Shown one piece after another: positions 52,790 to 64,000 of a stretch of 64,000 nucleotides of DNA. The stretch is from NCBI GenBank assembly GCA_019448385.1, contig JAGTXO010000070.1:78540-142539 (forward strand). The letters run 5' to 3'. Origin of the DNA: Diacronema lutheri (lineage: Eukaryota > Haptophyta > Pavlovophyceae > Pavlovales > Pavlovaceae). Every line of letters begins with the position of its first letter. Within the stretch, counting starts at the first letter, position 1. The notes under the pieces are model-generated. The model was not told the DNA's origin. It did not search any database and was given only the letters and a program-made list of their open reading frames with translations. The position numbers and the translations under genes were made by a program.

Positions 52790-55700
52790 TCGCCCGCGTC
52801 GCCGGCCGGCGGCGGCGGTGGCGGCGGTGGCGGCGCGGCCACGGCGGCGGCAGCAGCGGCGGCGGCGGCGGTGGCGGCGGCGGCGGCGCCCAGCGCGGGC
52901 GGCGGCGGCGTGGCGGCGGCGGTGGCGGCGGCGGTGACGCCAGCGGCGGCCTTGGCGCCGCGCGTCTGCGGCGGCGTTTCGGCGCCATCGGGGCTGCCCC
53001 CGCCGCGCACCGCGCTCGTGACCGCGCAGACGCCGCCCGGCGCACGATCGCTGGCCGCGCCGGTCAGCGCGACGCGGAGGCGCTCGCCGACAGCGTACAT
53101 GTCCGCCACGCTGAACGTGCGCGGCGCGGACGAGCAGCCCGCCGCGGCGAGCGCGTCGTTGAGCGCGCCCACTATCGCGAGGCCGCACGTCGCGCCACGC
53201 TGCGCCGCCTCGTTGAGCAGCAGCGCGCGGCGCACGCGCGAAATGTCGAGACCCGCCGCGTGCAGCGTGGCAGTTATCGCCTTGGCGAGCATGAGCGCCT
53301 GCCTGCAGGGCGACGCGAGCGTGTCGACGAGCACCGCGTCGTAGCGATGCTCGCCCGCGCGCGCGACGCGCACAAGGCGCAACGCGGTGAAATGGCCGGA
53401 GGCGAGCTGCGCGCCGTCGTCACCGCCCGCGCCGCCGCGCTCGTCCGACGGGCTCCACACGCCGATGACAGCCTGCGTTGTCGCCTCGCTGCGCAGGCGG
53501 TGCAGCAGCGCGGCGCGCTCGGCGTCGTCCTGAAACACCGCGGGTTGCGCGGCGAGCGGCACGTGGCAGACATGCCCGCCGCCGGCCTGCCCGTGCACGC
53601 GCAGCACGACCTCGCAGCACGCGTCGACGGTTGAGGCGAGCATGTCGCCGCTGGCGATGCGCTCCACCTCTGCCTGCGGGAGGCCGGCGCTCGCGGCGGC
53701 GGCGGCCAGCCGGCGCGCAGCCGCGTCGCCCGCCCACGCAAGCAGCGCCGAGTTGGCGGGTTGGAGGGGAAGCTCAAGGGCGGCTGGTTCGGTGGCGGTA
53801 GCCTCGTTGGCAACGGGCACGTTGGCGGTGCGCGCGTTGGCGGCGGGCGCGGCGGCGATGGCTGGTGGGGCGGAAGACGCGCCCGCGGCGGCGGGCGCGG
53901 ACGCGGCAGCGGCAGCGGCTAGTGGGGCGGGGAAAACGCCGTCGGTGGCAGGCGCGGAGGCGAATGCAGGAGCAACTAGTGGGGCGGGAAAATCGGCGGC
54001 AGGCGCGAAGGCGGATGCAGCAGCGGCTAGTGCGGCGGGGAAAACACCGTCGGCGGCAGGCGCGAAGGCGGATGCAGGAGCGCCCAGCGGGGCGCAGAAA
54101 ACACCGTCGGCGGCAGGCGCGAAGGCGACAGCAGCAGCGGCCAGTGGAGCGGAGGCGCAGGGCCACGCGCGCGCCAGCCGTGCAAGCCCAAGCCGCGCGC
54201 GAGCGACGCACGCGCCGATGGCCGAGGCGGCGGCGCAGGCCACGACGTGGCCTGGCACCGGTGTGGCCAGCCGCTCGCGGGTGTGCACGTCGAGCCGCGC
54301 CCCACGCCAAGAGCGGCGGCGCGCTGAACGGAGGCGCGCGACCCCGATCGATCCGCCCGCGCACGCGCGCGCCGGCTCAGTGTGGCCAACGCGCGCCGCT
54401 ATGCAAGGCGCGCGCGCGATAACGGCGGCTGTCGGCCGTGGCGTGCGCGTGGCGGCGCCGCGGCGACGGGCGCGGCACACGAGCCGCTCGGGCGCGCCGC
54501 CGCCGCGCGGCACGATGTCGAGCAGCACGGTCACGCCGCGCGCGCGCGCGACCGCCGTGCACGCGAGCCGCACGGGCAGCGGCGGCCCGTCCGGGCGCGC
54601 GAGCGCCGCCACCTCGGCGTCGGTGAGGCTGTGCAGCTCGCGGCGCGCGCGCGCGAACGCGGCGATGTCCGCGCGCAGCTCCGCGTCCGTGCCGAGCGCG
54701 GCACGCGCGTGCACGGGGAGCGACGCGCGCAGCGCGTGGAGCACGCCGCCGCGCGCGCCGCGCGGCGCCGGCGCGCGCTCGCGCTCAGCGCGCGCGGCGC
54801 GCGTGAGCTCGCGCACCGCGCGCGCGAGATTGCGCCGCGCGGCCGCGACGGGAGGGCTAGGTGCGCGCGCGCGCCGGTTGTAGCGCGGCCGCGCCGAGTC
54901 GAGGGGCGGCGGACGCGGTGCGTACGCCGCGGCGCGGCCCGCGCGCCAAAAGGCCGGCGGCGGGCGCAGCTCCGTCGCGTCGACCGCGGCCGCGAGCGCG
55001 CCGAGCGCGGCGTCGCTGTCGCCCGCCGCGTCGGCCGCGTCGACGAGCACGAAGAGCGCGCCGAGCGCGCGCGACGCGGCCGCCTGCGCGGCGGTGGGGC
55101 GGGCGCAGGCAGCGACGCATGCGGCCGCCATGCCGCGCGCCGCGGCGAACGCCGGTGACGTGACGGCCGCGCCGATGGCAACGGCGGCGGCGGCGACGGT
55201 GGAGGCGGCAGCGCCGGCGATGGAGGTGGCAGCGGCGGCGGCGCTTGCCATCGCGCGGCGCGCGAGACGCGAGGCGCCACCGACCGCCGCCGCCGCAGCG
55301 CGCGCTGCGCGCGCGCCGGTGGCGCGCATCGTCGCCGCGCCAGGCGCCGCCGCGCCGACGCCGCCGGCGCCCGCGCCGTCGCCGCTCTCGGCCGTGCAGG
55401 GCTCCGATGGCGAACCCGGCGTGCGCTGGCGCGTGATGCGCGCGCCGAGGCGCGCGCTCCGCGCCGCGCGGCCGGCGACGTCGAGGAAGCGCCGTGCGCG
55501 CGCCGCGCGCAGGCCACGCGCGCGCGGCGGCGCACCGACAGGCGCCGAGCGCCGCGGCGCGCACGCCGGCGCGTCGCTGTCGGGTTGCGCAGCGCGCGCG
55601 CGGGAACTCGGCGCGGCGTGTGCGGGCGGCGGGCGCGCGCCCGCGCGGCGCAGAGGCGCGAGGCGCCGGCCGCAGACGAGGCGTGTGCGCAACCAGGACG

Positions 55701-58700
55701 GCGAGGGCCGCAGGGCGCCGTCGACGTCGCGCATCGGCGGGCCGCGAGCCCGCCGCGCAGCCGTGCGGCGCGCGCGAGGCGCTCGGCGGCGCGCGCGCCG
55801 CACGGCGCGCGCGGCGGCGCGCACGCCAGCGACGGCTGCGGCCACGCCGCGCGCCAACACGGCCGCGGCGTGCGCCATCGCACCGAGCACGGCGCGTGGC
55901 GCGCCGAGCAAGCGCAGCAAGCGCGACGCCGTCGCGCGCGCCGGCGCACCGTGTGCAGGGGCCTCGCCAGCGCCAGCACCGACGCCGCCATCGCCGCAGC
56001 CGCAGGTGGCGTCGCCGCCGCCGCAGGCGTCGCGACGGACGCCGCCGCCGCCGAAACAACCGCCGCACACGTCGCCGCCGACGTTGCCACCCCAGCCGCC
56101 GTTGCGTGCGCAGGTGGCTGCGGCGCGTGCGTGCGGGAGGCGTGCCGTGCGGCGCGCATCACACGGGCTGCGCGACGCGAGCGACGCCGCCGGGGTCCCC
56201 GCTGCGCCAGGCGCGCCGTGCGCGCCAGCCTCGCCGGCCTCGCCGGCGCGCGGTCGCGCGCTCGCCTCGACGTGGCCGCCTCCGCCGCCATCGCCGCCGT
56301 CGAACCGGGCGGCGGAGGGCTGCCGCTCGAACCGCTCGTCGGCGTCGGCCGCCACCGCCGCCTCGCGCTCCGCCGCCGCGGCGGCCGCACGGCGCGCGTG
56401 GCGGAGCGCGCGGCCGCCGTCCGCTGCGCGGCGTGGCGGCGCGGGCGCGGGCTTCGGCGCGCGCGGCCCCTCGGCGCGCTCGCGGAGCACGGCGAGCGGC
56501 GTGCCCGTGGCGACGCTCGTGCAGACGCGCCGCAAGGCGGCGCTTACGCACGCGTGGACGACGCGCGCCGTCCGCTTGTCGGCGGCGCGCGCGGCGCGGC
56601 GCGCGGCCTTGGCGGCGGCCTTTTTGGCGCGCCTCTGCTCCGCCTGCTCCGACAGCGCGCGCGCCTGGCGCTCGGCTGCGAGCGCGTCCTCGGGCGAAAC
56701 GGTCGGCCTCGGCGGCCGCGCGCGCGCGCTGCGACGCTGCGCGCTGCGGCGGTCGGACGGCGGCTGCCGCGGCGGCGAGGACGGCGAGCGCGAGCTCGGC
56801 GTGGGCGACCAATCGCCGCTGACGGTTGCGAGCGGCGCAAACGGGTTGTCGTCCCCGCGACCCGCGGCGTGCGACAGTGCACGCGGCGTCGGGCGCCGGC
56901 CGACCGCTGGCGGGCCCCACTCGGACGGCGGCTCCGAGGGCGAGCGCGCCGTCGGCGCCGCGCGTTGCGCGGCCGGCGGCGCCTCCCGGTCCAGCGCCGC
57001 CTGCTCTCTCGCCGCGGCCTGCTCGTCACCCTCCGGCACGCCACGCGGCGCGAGCACCGCGGTGGCGCAGCGCGTCGCGTTGAGCAACGCCGCCTCCATC
57101 TGCCGCACGCTGGCCTTGGCGCACGCCACACCCTGTCTCGCCCGGCGCAGCGCCTCGTGCGCGCGGCGCACTTCCGCGTCGGCATCTTCGCGCATGCCAA
57201 AGTGCGCCTGTTGCAGCCGCAGGTCCGCAGGGCGCCCCTGCGCGCGAGGGGCACGGGCGCGGCGGCGCGCAGGTGACGGAGCTGGCGCGCCGTTCTGCGC
57301 TGCGCGCACGCCAATCGACGGGCGCGCGCGCGGCGGGGCGCGCGCGCGCGCGCGCGCGCGCGCGCTGCCTACCCAGCCGCCGGCCGGCTCGCGCGAGCGC
57401 GCCAGCTGCTCCGCCGCCTCGGCGTCGAGCACGCGCTGCTGCGCCTCCTCCTCGCCCAGTGCAGCGAGGTGCAGCCGGCGGGCTGCCTTGCGGCAGTTGC
57501 CCTCCGCCTTGCCCACGGCCTTGCGCGCCGCGTCGACGGGGTCGTCGTTGGCTCTGGCGCGCCTGCGCTTGCCCTTGTCGGCGGGCGGCGGCTCGGCGCG
57601 CTGCAGCGTGCCGAGCGCGTCGTCGGCTCCGCGCGCGGCCGCCCGCGGGCGGCGGGCCCCAAAAAGCGCACCGGTCGCCGTGCGCGCCGCGCAAGCAACG
57701 ACCAGCGCTGACATGCCGGCGAAGACCGCACCGCCCAGCGCCACGGTTGCCACGATGCGCAGCGTCCCGTGCGCAAGCTGCGCTGCCTCCGCCGCTTTGG
57801 CGGCCTCGCGCGCGCGCGCATCGGCGGCTCTCATCTCGTGCAGCAGCCCGGCCGCGCCGCTCGCGCCGTCGCGGCCGCGCGCGAGCTCGCACAGCACCGC
57901 CGCCGCGCGCCGCGTGGGCTCGCGCGCGAGCAGCTGCGCGCCGCCGTCGGGGCGCAGCTTCTCAACGAACTCGACAAACGTCGCGTCGCGCCAGAGGGAC
58001 ATGCGGAAGGCCCTGTGCACCGCCCCCTCCTGCTCGCGCATCCGCCGTGCCGCCCGCCTGCCGTCGCGCGCGTGCGCGTGCGCGGCCGCGTCGAATCCCG
58101 CGACGCCGCGCTGCGCGTCGCGCGCGGCCGACGACGGCGCCGCCGCGCTGCCCGCCAAGGGCGCCGCAGCGGCGACGCGCGCGTGCGGAGCGACGGGATC
58201 GCCGGCGGCCGGCGGCTCGGCGCGCTGCGGCGTGCCGTTTGCTCCGCGCGCGGCCGTCCCGGGGGAGATGGCCGCGATGGCGCCGCCAGCCGCGCCGCGC
58301 GCCAGCCACGCGCATAGGCTGCCGACGAGCTCGCCGAGACCCCCGACGGTCGCCGCGGCGGCGAGTGCGCCGGGCTTGCCGGCCGACAGCGGCTCGCGAG
58401 CGTCGTCGTCGCAGCCGCCGGCACCCGTCTTGGCGAGTGCGTCGCGCTCGCCCTCGACGCCCGCCACGACCGCCGCCCCTCCGTCGTCCGCCGCGCCGGC
58501 CGCGCGCGCGGCCGGGCGCAGAGGAGGCGTGCCGGTGCAGCCGTCGCCGCTCGTCTTCGCCGTTTCCTCCACTTTGGTCACTTCGTCGCCACCTGCGCCA
58601 TCTCCGACGCCGGGGCCCTTGGTCACGCTTGCCGCCATGCGCGCCGTGCCCGCCGGCCAGCCCGCCGACTGCTCGAGCGCGGCGGCGAGCGGCGCGACGC

Positions 58701-61047
58701 GCGTCGACTCGGGCGCGCTCTCGTCATCGGGCTCGAGCGCGTTGTGCAGGCGCGCGAGCGCGCGCTCGACGGCCGCGGCGCCACTGCCGGGGGCGCGGCT
58801 CGCCGCGCGCACCGCGCGCCGCCAGGCCGGCGCGAACATGAGCGCCGGCTCGAGCGCCGCGAGCGCGCGCGCCTCGCGCGCGTCGCTCGCGCCGAGGCGC
58901 GGCGGCACGCGCGCGGCTCCGCGCGGCGCGGTGCCTCGGAAGCGTGGGCTCAGCGTGTAGGCGAGGTGCTGCGGCACGCCGCGCGCCTCCGCGCGCGCGC
59001 GTCCGTCCTCGACCTCGCGCCGCGCCTTCGCGATCGCCGGCGTGGCGCGCGCGAGCCAGTCGGGGTCGGCGGGCAGGTGGATCACGACGAGAATCGGCGC
59101 CCAGTCCAGCCGCGGGTTCTTGTGACGGTCGGGCACGACCCACACGAGCAGCACCGTGCCCTCCGCGCCGCACGCCGCCTCGTAGATCCTGGGCTGCGAG
59201 CGCCAATCGGGCCTGACGCGCAGCGCCCGCGCGTGGTCGATGGCGGCGGCGCGGTCGCCATTGAAGTGAACCGTCGTCACCTCGCCGATGACGGACCGGC
59301 CGGACCGCCAGCAGAACACCGCGTCCGCCGACCCGCCGGCGATGGCCGCGAGCGATTCGGGCGCGGCGAGCCGCGGCAAGCCCTCGAAGGCGGCAAAGTC
59401 CTCGTGCGCATTGTACACGCCGCCCCAGCCGTCGTGCGCGTACGCGCGCGCGGCCGCTCGTACCGCGCGCGGCTGGTTCTCCACGCCCGACGTCATGTGC
59501 CATGTCGTCCCCGCGAAGCCGGGCTCGCCCAGCTCGGCCCGCACGACGGCACCGTACCCCGCGCCCTGCGTCGGGGCGGCGAGGTGGTGCATGCCCGCGC
59601 CGGTCACGCCCTCCGTGCGCTGCCGCGTGACGATCGTGCCCGTCGCGTGCGCGAAAAGCGTGTCGACCACGGCGGGCGCGCGCCCGCTGTTCGCCCGTAG
59701 CCGCGCCCTGCCCGCTTTTAGCTGCTCGGGGTCCTTGGCGTCGTACACGCGCGCGTCCGCGTCGCCCTCATCAGGCGCAGTGTAGACGCAGCGGCGTTCG
59801 AGCGGCGCCGAGCCACCGCCGTCCGCCGCCGCCGGCGAGGTTGGCGCCGCGCCCGCCGCCACCGCGCTCGTCGCCGCCGTGCCCGTCGCCACCGCCGCAG
59901 CCGCCGCGCCCGCGGGGTCGTCGTCCCCGTCCTCCGCGCCCTCCCCGTCGTCAGCGGTGGTGGCGTCGCCATCGTCCCCGTCGCCCTCGCCCCCGCCGAG
60001 GCTGCTGAATGGTCGGGGCCCCCACGCCGAGGCGGCGCGCCGCTGCGGCGCACGCGGCGGTGGCGCTCGCGACGGCGGCCTTGGCGCCGCCGCGCCGCGC
60101 GGCCTGGCCGCCGTCGACAGCGCGCGGCCTGCAGCGCCCGTGAGCGCGTCGAGCGCGGCCGTGCGTGCGATGCGGTCGTCGGGCGCGCGCAGCGCCGCCT
60201 CGACGGCCTGCAGCAGCCCGTCGGGCGCGGATCCGCCGACACTGGCATCGCACGCCTCGGCGAGCCGCGCGGCCTCGGCGAGCCGCGCGGCCTCGCGGGT
60301 GAACGGGCCGAAGCGCCTGGCGCGGTCGCCGAGCAGAGCGCCGATGGCGGCGCGGAGCGTGCGCGCGCGGGTCTCCTCGTACGCGGCCGTCGTGAGGCGC
60401 GCGAGGCGCGCGTCCAAAGCCTTCTTGATGTCGACAAGGACACTCGCGCGGCGGCCGTAGAGCGTCGATGCGCTCGCCACGACCTCGGCCGCGACTGTTG
60501 CCGCGGCGAAGCAACACGCGGCCCCACTCTGCGGGGGCGCCTTGAAGGCATCGATGGGCGGCGCTGTTCTGCCGATGCGCTGCGCAAGCTTCTTGATGAG
60601 CACGCCGGCCGCCGTGGCGTACGCCGATTCGCCGTTGCCCAAGGTGCGCGAATCGGCGAGCAGGGCGAGCGCGGCGCCGGGCGGCGCGCCGCGCTGCGCG
60701 GGCGGCGCGAGGAGCAGGTACGCCGCCGTCCAGTGCACGAGGCCGCTGGACGCGCGGAGGCAGAGCGGTAGCACGACCACGAGCACCTGCCCAAACCGGT
60801 CCGCATCCGCGCATGCTTTGCGCAGGTTGCGCAGCGCCACCTTGAGCGCATGCTGCGAGCACCCCGTGTCGCCCACCCTAACCCTGCTCGTGCCGAAATC
60901 CGCGTAACGCAGCAGGGCGATGAGGCAAGTGGATGGGACCACGTGGGGGTGGGTATCTCCCGGCGACAGAATGGTGCTGAGGGCCAGCGAGAAACTGTCC
61001 GAGCCGCCCCGCCCGCCGGGCAAAGCGTCCTTCACGGAGTCCTCCAT
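45226..61047 (-). CDS. Giant protein: two Ulp1-like proteases, YqaJ nuclease, chromodomain start (5,273 residues)
   Basis: One uninterrupted frame from the ATG at 61047. Ulp1-like domain 1: His105-Trp106 (SSGLVHWTAAYLLL), Asp132 (LLADSR), Gln173 and Cys178 (PPQSGAACC). Domain 2: His2552 (SGHFTALRLV), Asp2575 (AVLVDTL), Gln2616 and Cys2621 (AAQRGATCGLAIV). Spacings match Ulp1. Between them are a possible membrane segment (RIVATVALGGAVFAGMSALV), a coiled coil and Pro/Ala-rich linkers. YqaJ-type nuclease, about residues 4010-4215: SPRWHDERWEEVTGSK, Asp4107 (FSPDGLAI), Glu4122 and Lys4124 (VLVEVKTL), then HRDQLQLGMHVLG. A KRKR basic cluster follows. The end (EVEAVVDERRKAGKKVTFQF) is the first half of a chromodomain. 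Role inferred: replication, processing or targeting protein of a large mobile element. A left copy exists at 1-6466. Confidence 0.85.
47040..47175 (-). repeat. Tandem Pro/Ala-coding repeat in the giant gene
   Basis: About seven in-frame units of 18-21 bp encode a P-P-P-A-A-A repeat between the YqaJ-containing part and the C-terminal part. Probably a flexible linker. Confidence 0.85.
52708..52792 (-). repeat. Trinucleotide repeat encoding about 28 alanines
   Basis: A GCG/GCC run in frame within the giant gene, just after the second Ulp1-like domain. A Pro run and a second Ala run lie beside it. It keeps the reading frame, as expected for a translated repeat. Confidence 0.9.
53870..54140 (-). 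repeat. Degenerate tandem repeat of about 60 bp coding FAPAADGVF-type units
   Basis: Four to five units with the core GCGGCAGGCGCGAAGGCGGA encode variants of S-A-F-A-P-A-A-D-G-V-F-P-A-P-L. They lie between the left part of the giant gene shared with the other copy and the second Ulp1-like domain. All units keep frame. Confidence 0.8.
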
Positions 61048-62952
61048 CTGCAGACTGTGGGCACGTCAGTGTCCGGATGGCGGCCCGGATGATACTTGGG
61101 AGAATTTACATGATGCCCTGGAGAATGCCCCGCTCTCCCACAACCAGGACCCGCCAGCGCGCCGAGCCTACTCGTTTGCCCGCGCCGCCTCTCTTTGCGC
61201 GCCCGAGCGCGGCCTCCGAGCGCGGCCAACGTCCTCCGGGGGCGTGCATCGTGGCTGCTCGGAGGGGCTGCGACGCGGCGAAAGCTCGCTGCGCGGCCGC
61301 AACGTGAGCGCGCGCGCGCGGCCGCGCGCCGGCCTGCGCTGCTCTGCACGGCCGCGCGCCGGCCTGCGCAGCCTCGTCGCGCAGCGTGAGCGCGAGCGCG
61401 CGCGAGGTGAGCTCGGCGGATGGGTGCGCGGCGGCGTTGGCGGCGGGTGCGGCGGCAGGCTGGGCGGCGGGTTTGGACGGAGAGTGTCGGGGAAGAACGG
61501 GGCGCATCCTGGCTGGGAGTTGGACGGCGCCCACCACGCGCTGGCGGATCCTGGTTGCCACCACCACCCCCCCCCCCCCCCCCCGGAGACGAGGACCAGG
61601 GGCATGGCCGACTCGCTGCGCCGCACAGCGCGCGGCGCGCGGCATGCTGCGCGACCTCAAGCACATCCAGCCGCGCTCCGCCCACGCAACGCGCGCAATG
61701 CCGCGTTGCACTGCAGGTGTGCACGTGCGGCTCTCACGCGCACTGTGTTGCACGAACGGCATCACGCCACCGAGCTGCGTCCGGACCACGCGCCGCGCGC
61801 AGGCGACCACACAGGGGCGCGCCGCGCCGCGCGTGCGCGCCCTCGCAACCGTTGCAGCACGCTCTGCCTTGCACTGCGCCGAGCCGCCGCGCGCTGTGCG
61901 CGTGCATGCAGGGCGCACGCGTGCGACGAAGCGCGCGCGCGGCGAGGCGCGCGGGCGGCTCGCTGCGCGGGCGGCAACGCGCCCAGCTGCGCCCAGGCCA
62001 GGCGCGCGCCCGCGAGTGCCACCGGGACGCACTGCCCCCGCCGGGGTCGCCGCGCGCTCTGTGTGTGCGCTCGCGCGCTGCGAGCGCGGCGGAACGTTCG
62101 TGCATGGCGCGAAGAGCGCGGCACCCGAAGACGGCTGCCCCGAGCCCGCGCCGGGTGGCAGCGAGCGGCGGCACCTCCTCGGCGAGCCCGCCCCGCGCCT
62201 TCCCCTCCACGTGGCGTTTTGAGGCAGACGGACACGCGCCCACACTGCGACTGGGCACGCTGCTCGAGGCAGACACGCACCCAACGCGCGCGCACCACGC
62301 GCCCGCGTCGGCGGGCCGGTGTGAACGAGCGAGAGCTCGGTGTCGCCAACGGGGGCACGGGCGCGACTTCGGTCCGCCTCTCGACGGACGCAGGCGACGC
62401 TGCCGGGAACTTCCCCGACGCCTGCACATCCAGGGCTTCGAGGTACAGAGCTGGGCAACAGTGCCGCTCGTCACCGATGAGGCGGCCAAGCTCGCTATCC
62501 TTGCTGCCCTCGGCTCCACCAAACAGCCGGGCGACCCAACGGTTCGTGATCGCCTGGCCGCCAGGTGCGAACCGCGCCCGTGCAAGCGCTTCACCCGCAT
62601 TCTCCGCCCCGCTGCGGACGTCCGCCTGCCGGCCGCGAACACGGCCGGTGCGCGTTGCCGCCTGGCCCAACACGAAAACCCGCCCGCCCCCGAGGCCGCA
62701 GGTCCTACCTGCCCAAGCGCAGCCCAACGGCACGCAGACAGCCCGCCTTGGCAACCGACTCGTGCGCGAGCGCTCCGCCCTCCACAAGAGCCTGCCCCAC
62801 GCCACCGCCGACGCGGAGCCAGCGCAGCCGACGCCCCTCCGCGACGCTCGCGCCGCAAGGCGCAAGGGCCCCGGCGAGACGGCGTCAACCAAGCCCGCCG
62901 CTGGCACAGCGCCGGCACCCGGAGCCCACCCCAAGCCCCCGCGCACGCCTCG

Positions 62953-62992
<40 letters not shown>

Positions 62993-64000
62993 ATCGGCGG
63001 ACCGATTGCGTTTTGGTGCGCCAGGCTCAATGCGCCATCGCAGTGGCGGGCCCGCAGACGCAGACGCTGACATGCCCAACGCTGGGCACTGAGGCCGCAG
63101 GCCGGCCCTCCTGGACCTGGCGGGCGAGCTGCCCGCGCAGCGGCCACGCGAGCCTCGCACTGACCGTGGCGGTCGCTGCCACCGTGATAGCTGCGGGTGC
63201 GGCGGCCTTGGCCCCAACCCCATCATCCGTCTTCATCCCCGCCCTGCTCGCGCTCGCGGCCTACGTCGGCAATCCCTGCACCGGGATCCGCCCCGCGAAG
63301 TCCACACAAGACTTATCCGTGCTGCACGCCAGCCGCGCGCGCCGACGCGCGCCGCTCCCACACGCTCACCTCCGTTTCCGCGGGCGGCCCAACGCCCCCC
63401 CCCCCCCCCCCCCCCTCCCCCCCCCCCCCCCCCCCGGCAGGCGGCCATCGAGCCGCATTAGCACACCCGCCCGGGGCCTCCCGCCGCACCCGCAGCGGCT
63501 CGGCGCCTTGAATCCTCCCGTCCCCCGGGGTGAGGCCTTTAACCCGGGCCCAGCGCGCTCCGACTGCCTCACGCGCGCCAGCGCCAACCTCGGCGGCATG
63601 GTAGACCCCGAGCGAAAAGCCGCACTTCTCGCCGTCCTCGTCAGGCGCAAGTACGTTATCCTGCTCCTACTGCCGACGCGGCTCCCGCGCGCGCGGACTA
63701 CTACGCCGGGCAGATCGCCGCAGTCGCACGTGAGTGCACACGTGCGGACAAGGCGCACACGCTCGACGTCCAGTTAGCGCACGTGCACGTGCGCGCCACT
63801 GGTCACATTTGAGCGTCCGTGCTCGCCCACAGCGTCGCCATCCACAAGATGCGCGCTGGAGCCATCCAAGCAGGGCTCTGCCTGCTCGGCTTCCGCAAGG
63901 CAATTTGGGCCGCGGACAGCGGACAGCGGACGGCGTGCGCGTGCGAGGTGCGAAAGGAGGAAGAAGGTAGGGAGAGTTGTGTGTGTGTGTGGGGGGGGGG
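54580..64000. repeat. Direct repeat, right copy (at least 9.4 kb)
   Basis: Matches 1-9427. It holds the first about 2,155 codons of the intact giant gene and its upstream region. The copy enters the same GT repeat and poly-G as the left copy and is cut by the window end at 64000, so the true length is unknown. Sequence left of 54580 cannot be compared because the left copy is cut at base 1. Confidence 0.95.
61048..64000. other. Upstream region of the giant gene, right copy; no gene resolved
   Basis: Counterpart of 6467-9427, with longer poly-C tracts (for example 62953-62991 against about 28 C in the left copy). The same coding-like islands are kept, on both strands, with few substitutions. 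No promoter element could be named with confidence. Confidence 0.5.

Noticed and set aside
1-64000. Circular molecule read more than once around
   Set aside because: The two repeat copies differ at dozens of positions and in a frame-changing CG run, so they are separate copies or haplotypes rather than the same bases twice.

Overview
The window is nuclear DNA of a very GC-rich eukaryote. It has short spliceosomal introns with GT..AG borders, eukaryote-only families (RHD3/Sey1 GTPase, MTFP1, RNF10-type RING ligase, Tctex-1 dynein light chain, TBL-like PC-esterase), long GC-biased simple repeats and poly-G/poly-C tracts. The dynein light chain, the cell-wall-like proline-rich protein and the base composition suggest a flagellated alga; a haptophyte is my best guess, but nothing here proves the lineage.

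Layout: (1) 1-9427 and 54580-64000 are near-identical direct repeats, about 54.58 kb apart. Each carries the 5' part of one giant minus-strand gene and its upstream region. (2) 9461-14000, minus strand: a ubiquitin-specific protease (USP) gene and a broken Helitron-type PIF1 helicase. (3) 14.1-16.8 kb: a foldback element with long inverted repeats, a decayed gene, an 18-bp palindrome and one copy of a short dispersed repeat. (4) 16.8-41.7 kb: a compact block of host-type genes on both strands, often head to head: coiled-coil protein, MTFP1, PC-esterase, tandem glutaredoxin-fold protein, Tctex-1, a possible mitoribosomal protein, RHD3/Sey1, an RFTS-like protein, DnaJ-SAP, a polytopic membrane protein, RNF10-like ligase, small heat-shock protein, a coiled-coil protein and a proline-rich secreted protein. 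(5) 42.1-61.0 kb, minus strand: a giant gene.

The giant gene is the main discovery. One frame of 5,273 codons (61047 to 45226) encodes two Ulp1-like (C48) cysteine protease domains, each with His-Asp-Gln-Cys in Ulp1 spacing, then a YqaJ-type nuclease domain and the first half of a chromodomain. The frame is closed by a single TGA exactly where the chromodomain's aromatic-cage Trp codon (TGG) should be. After that codon the same frame completes the chromodomain and, through one 128-bp intron, encodes a Fanzor (eukaryotic TnpB-like) RNA-guided nuclease with all three RuvC acidic residues. Read through, the product would be about 6,260 residues: protease - protease - YqaJ nuclease - chromodomain - Fanzor. 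The TGA is followed by CGG, the known type II readthrough context, so recoding and simple nonsense mutation both have to be considered.

The genes around this element fit a large mobile element: proteases, a nuclease, a Helitron-type helicase, a USP, an RNA-guided nuclease and a chromatin-reader domain that could steer insertion. The second, frameshifted copy at the left edge shows it is multicopy. The host genes between the copies look ordinary and mostly intact; five of them could be given complete exon structures from splice sites alone.
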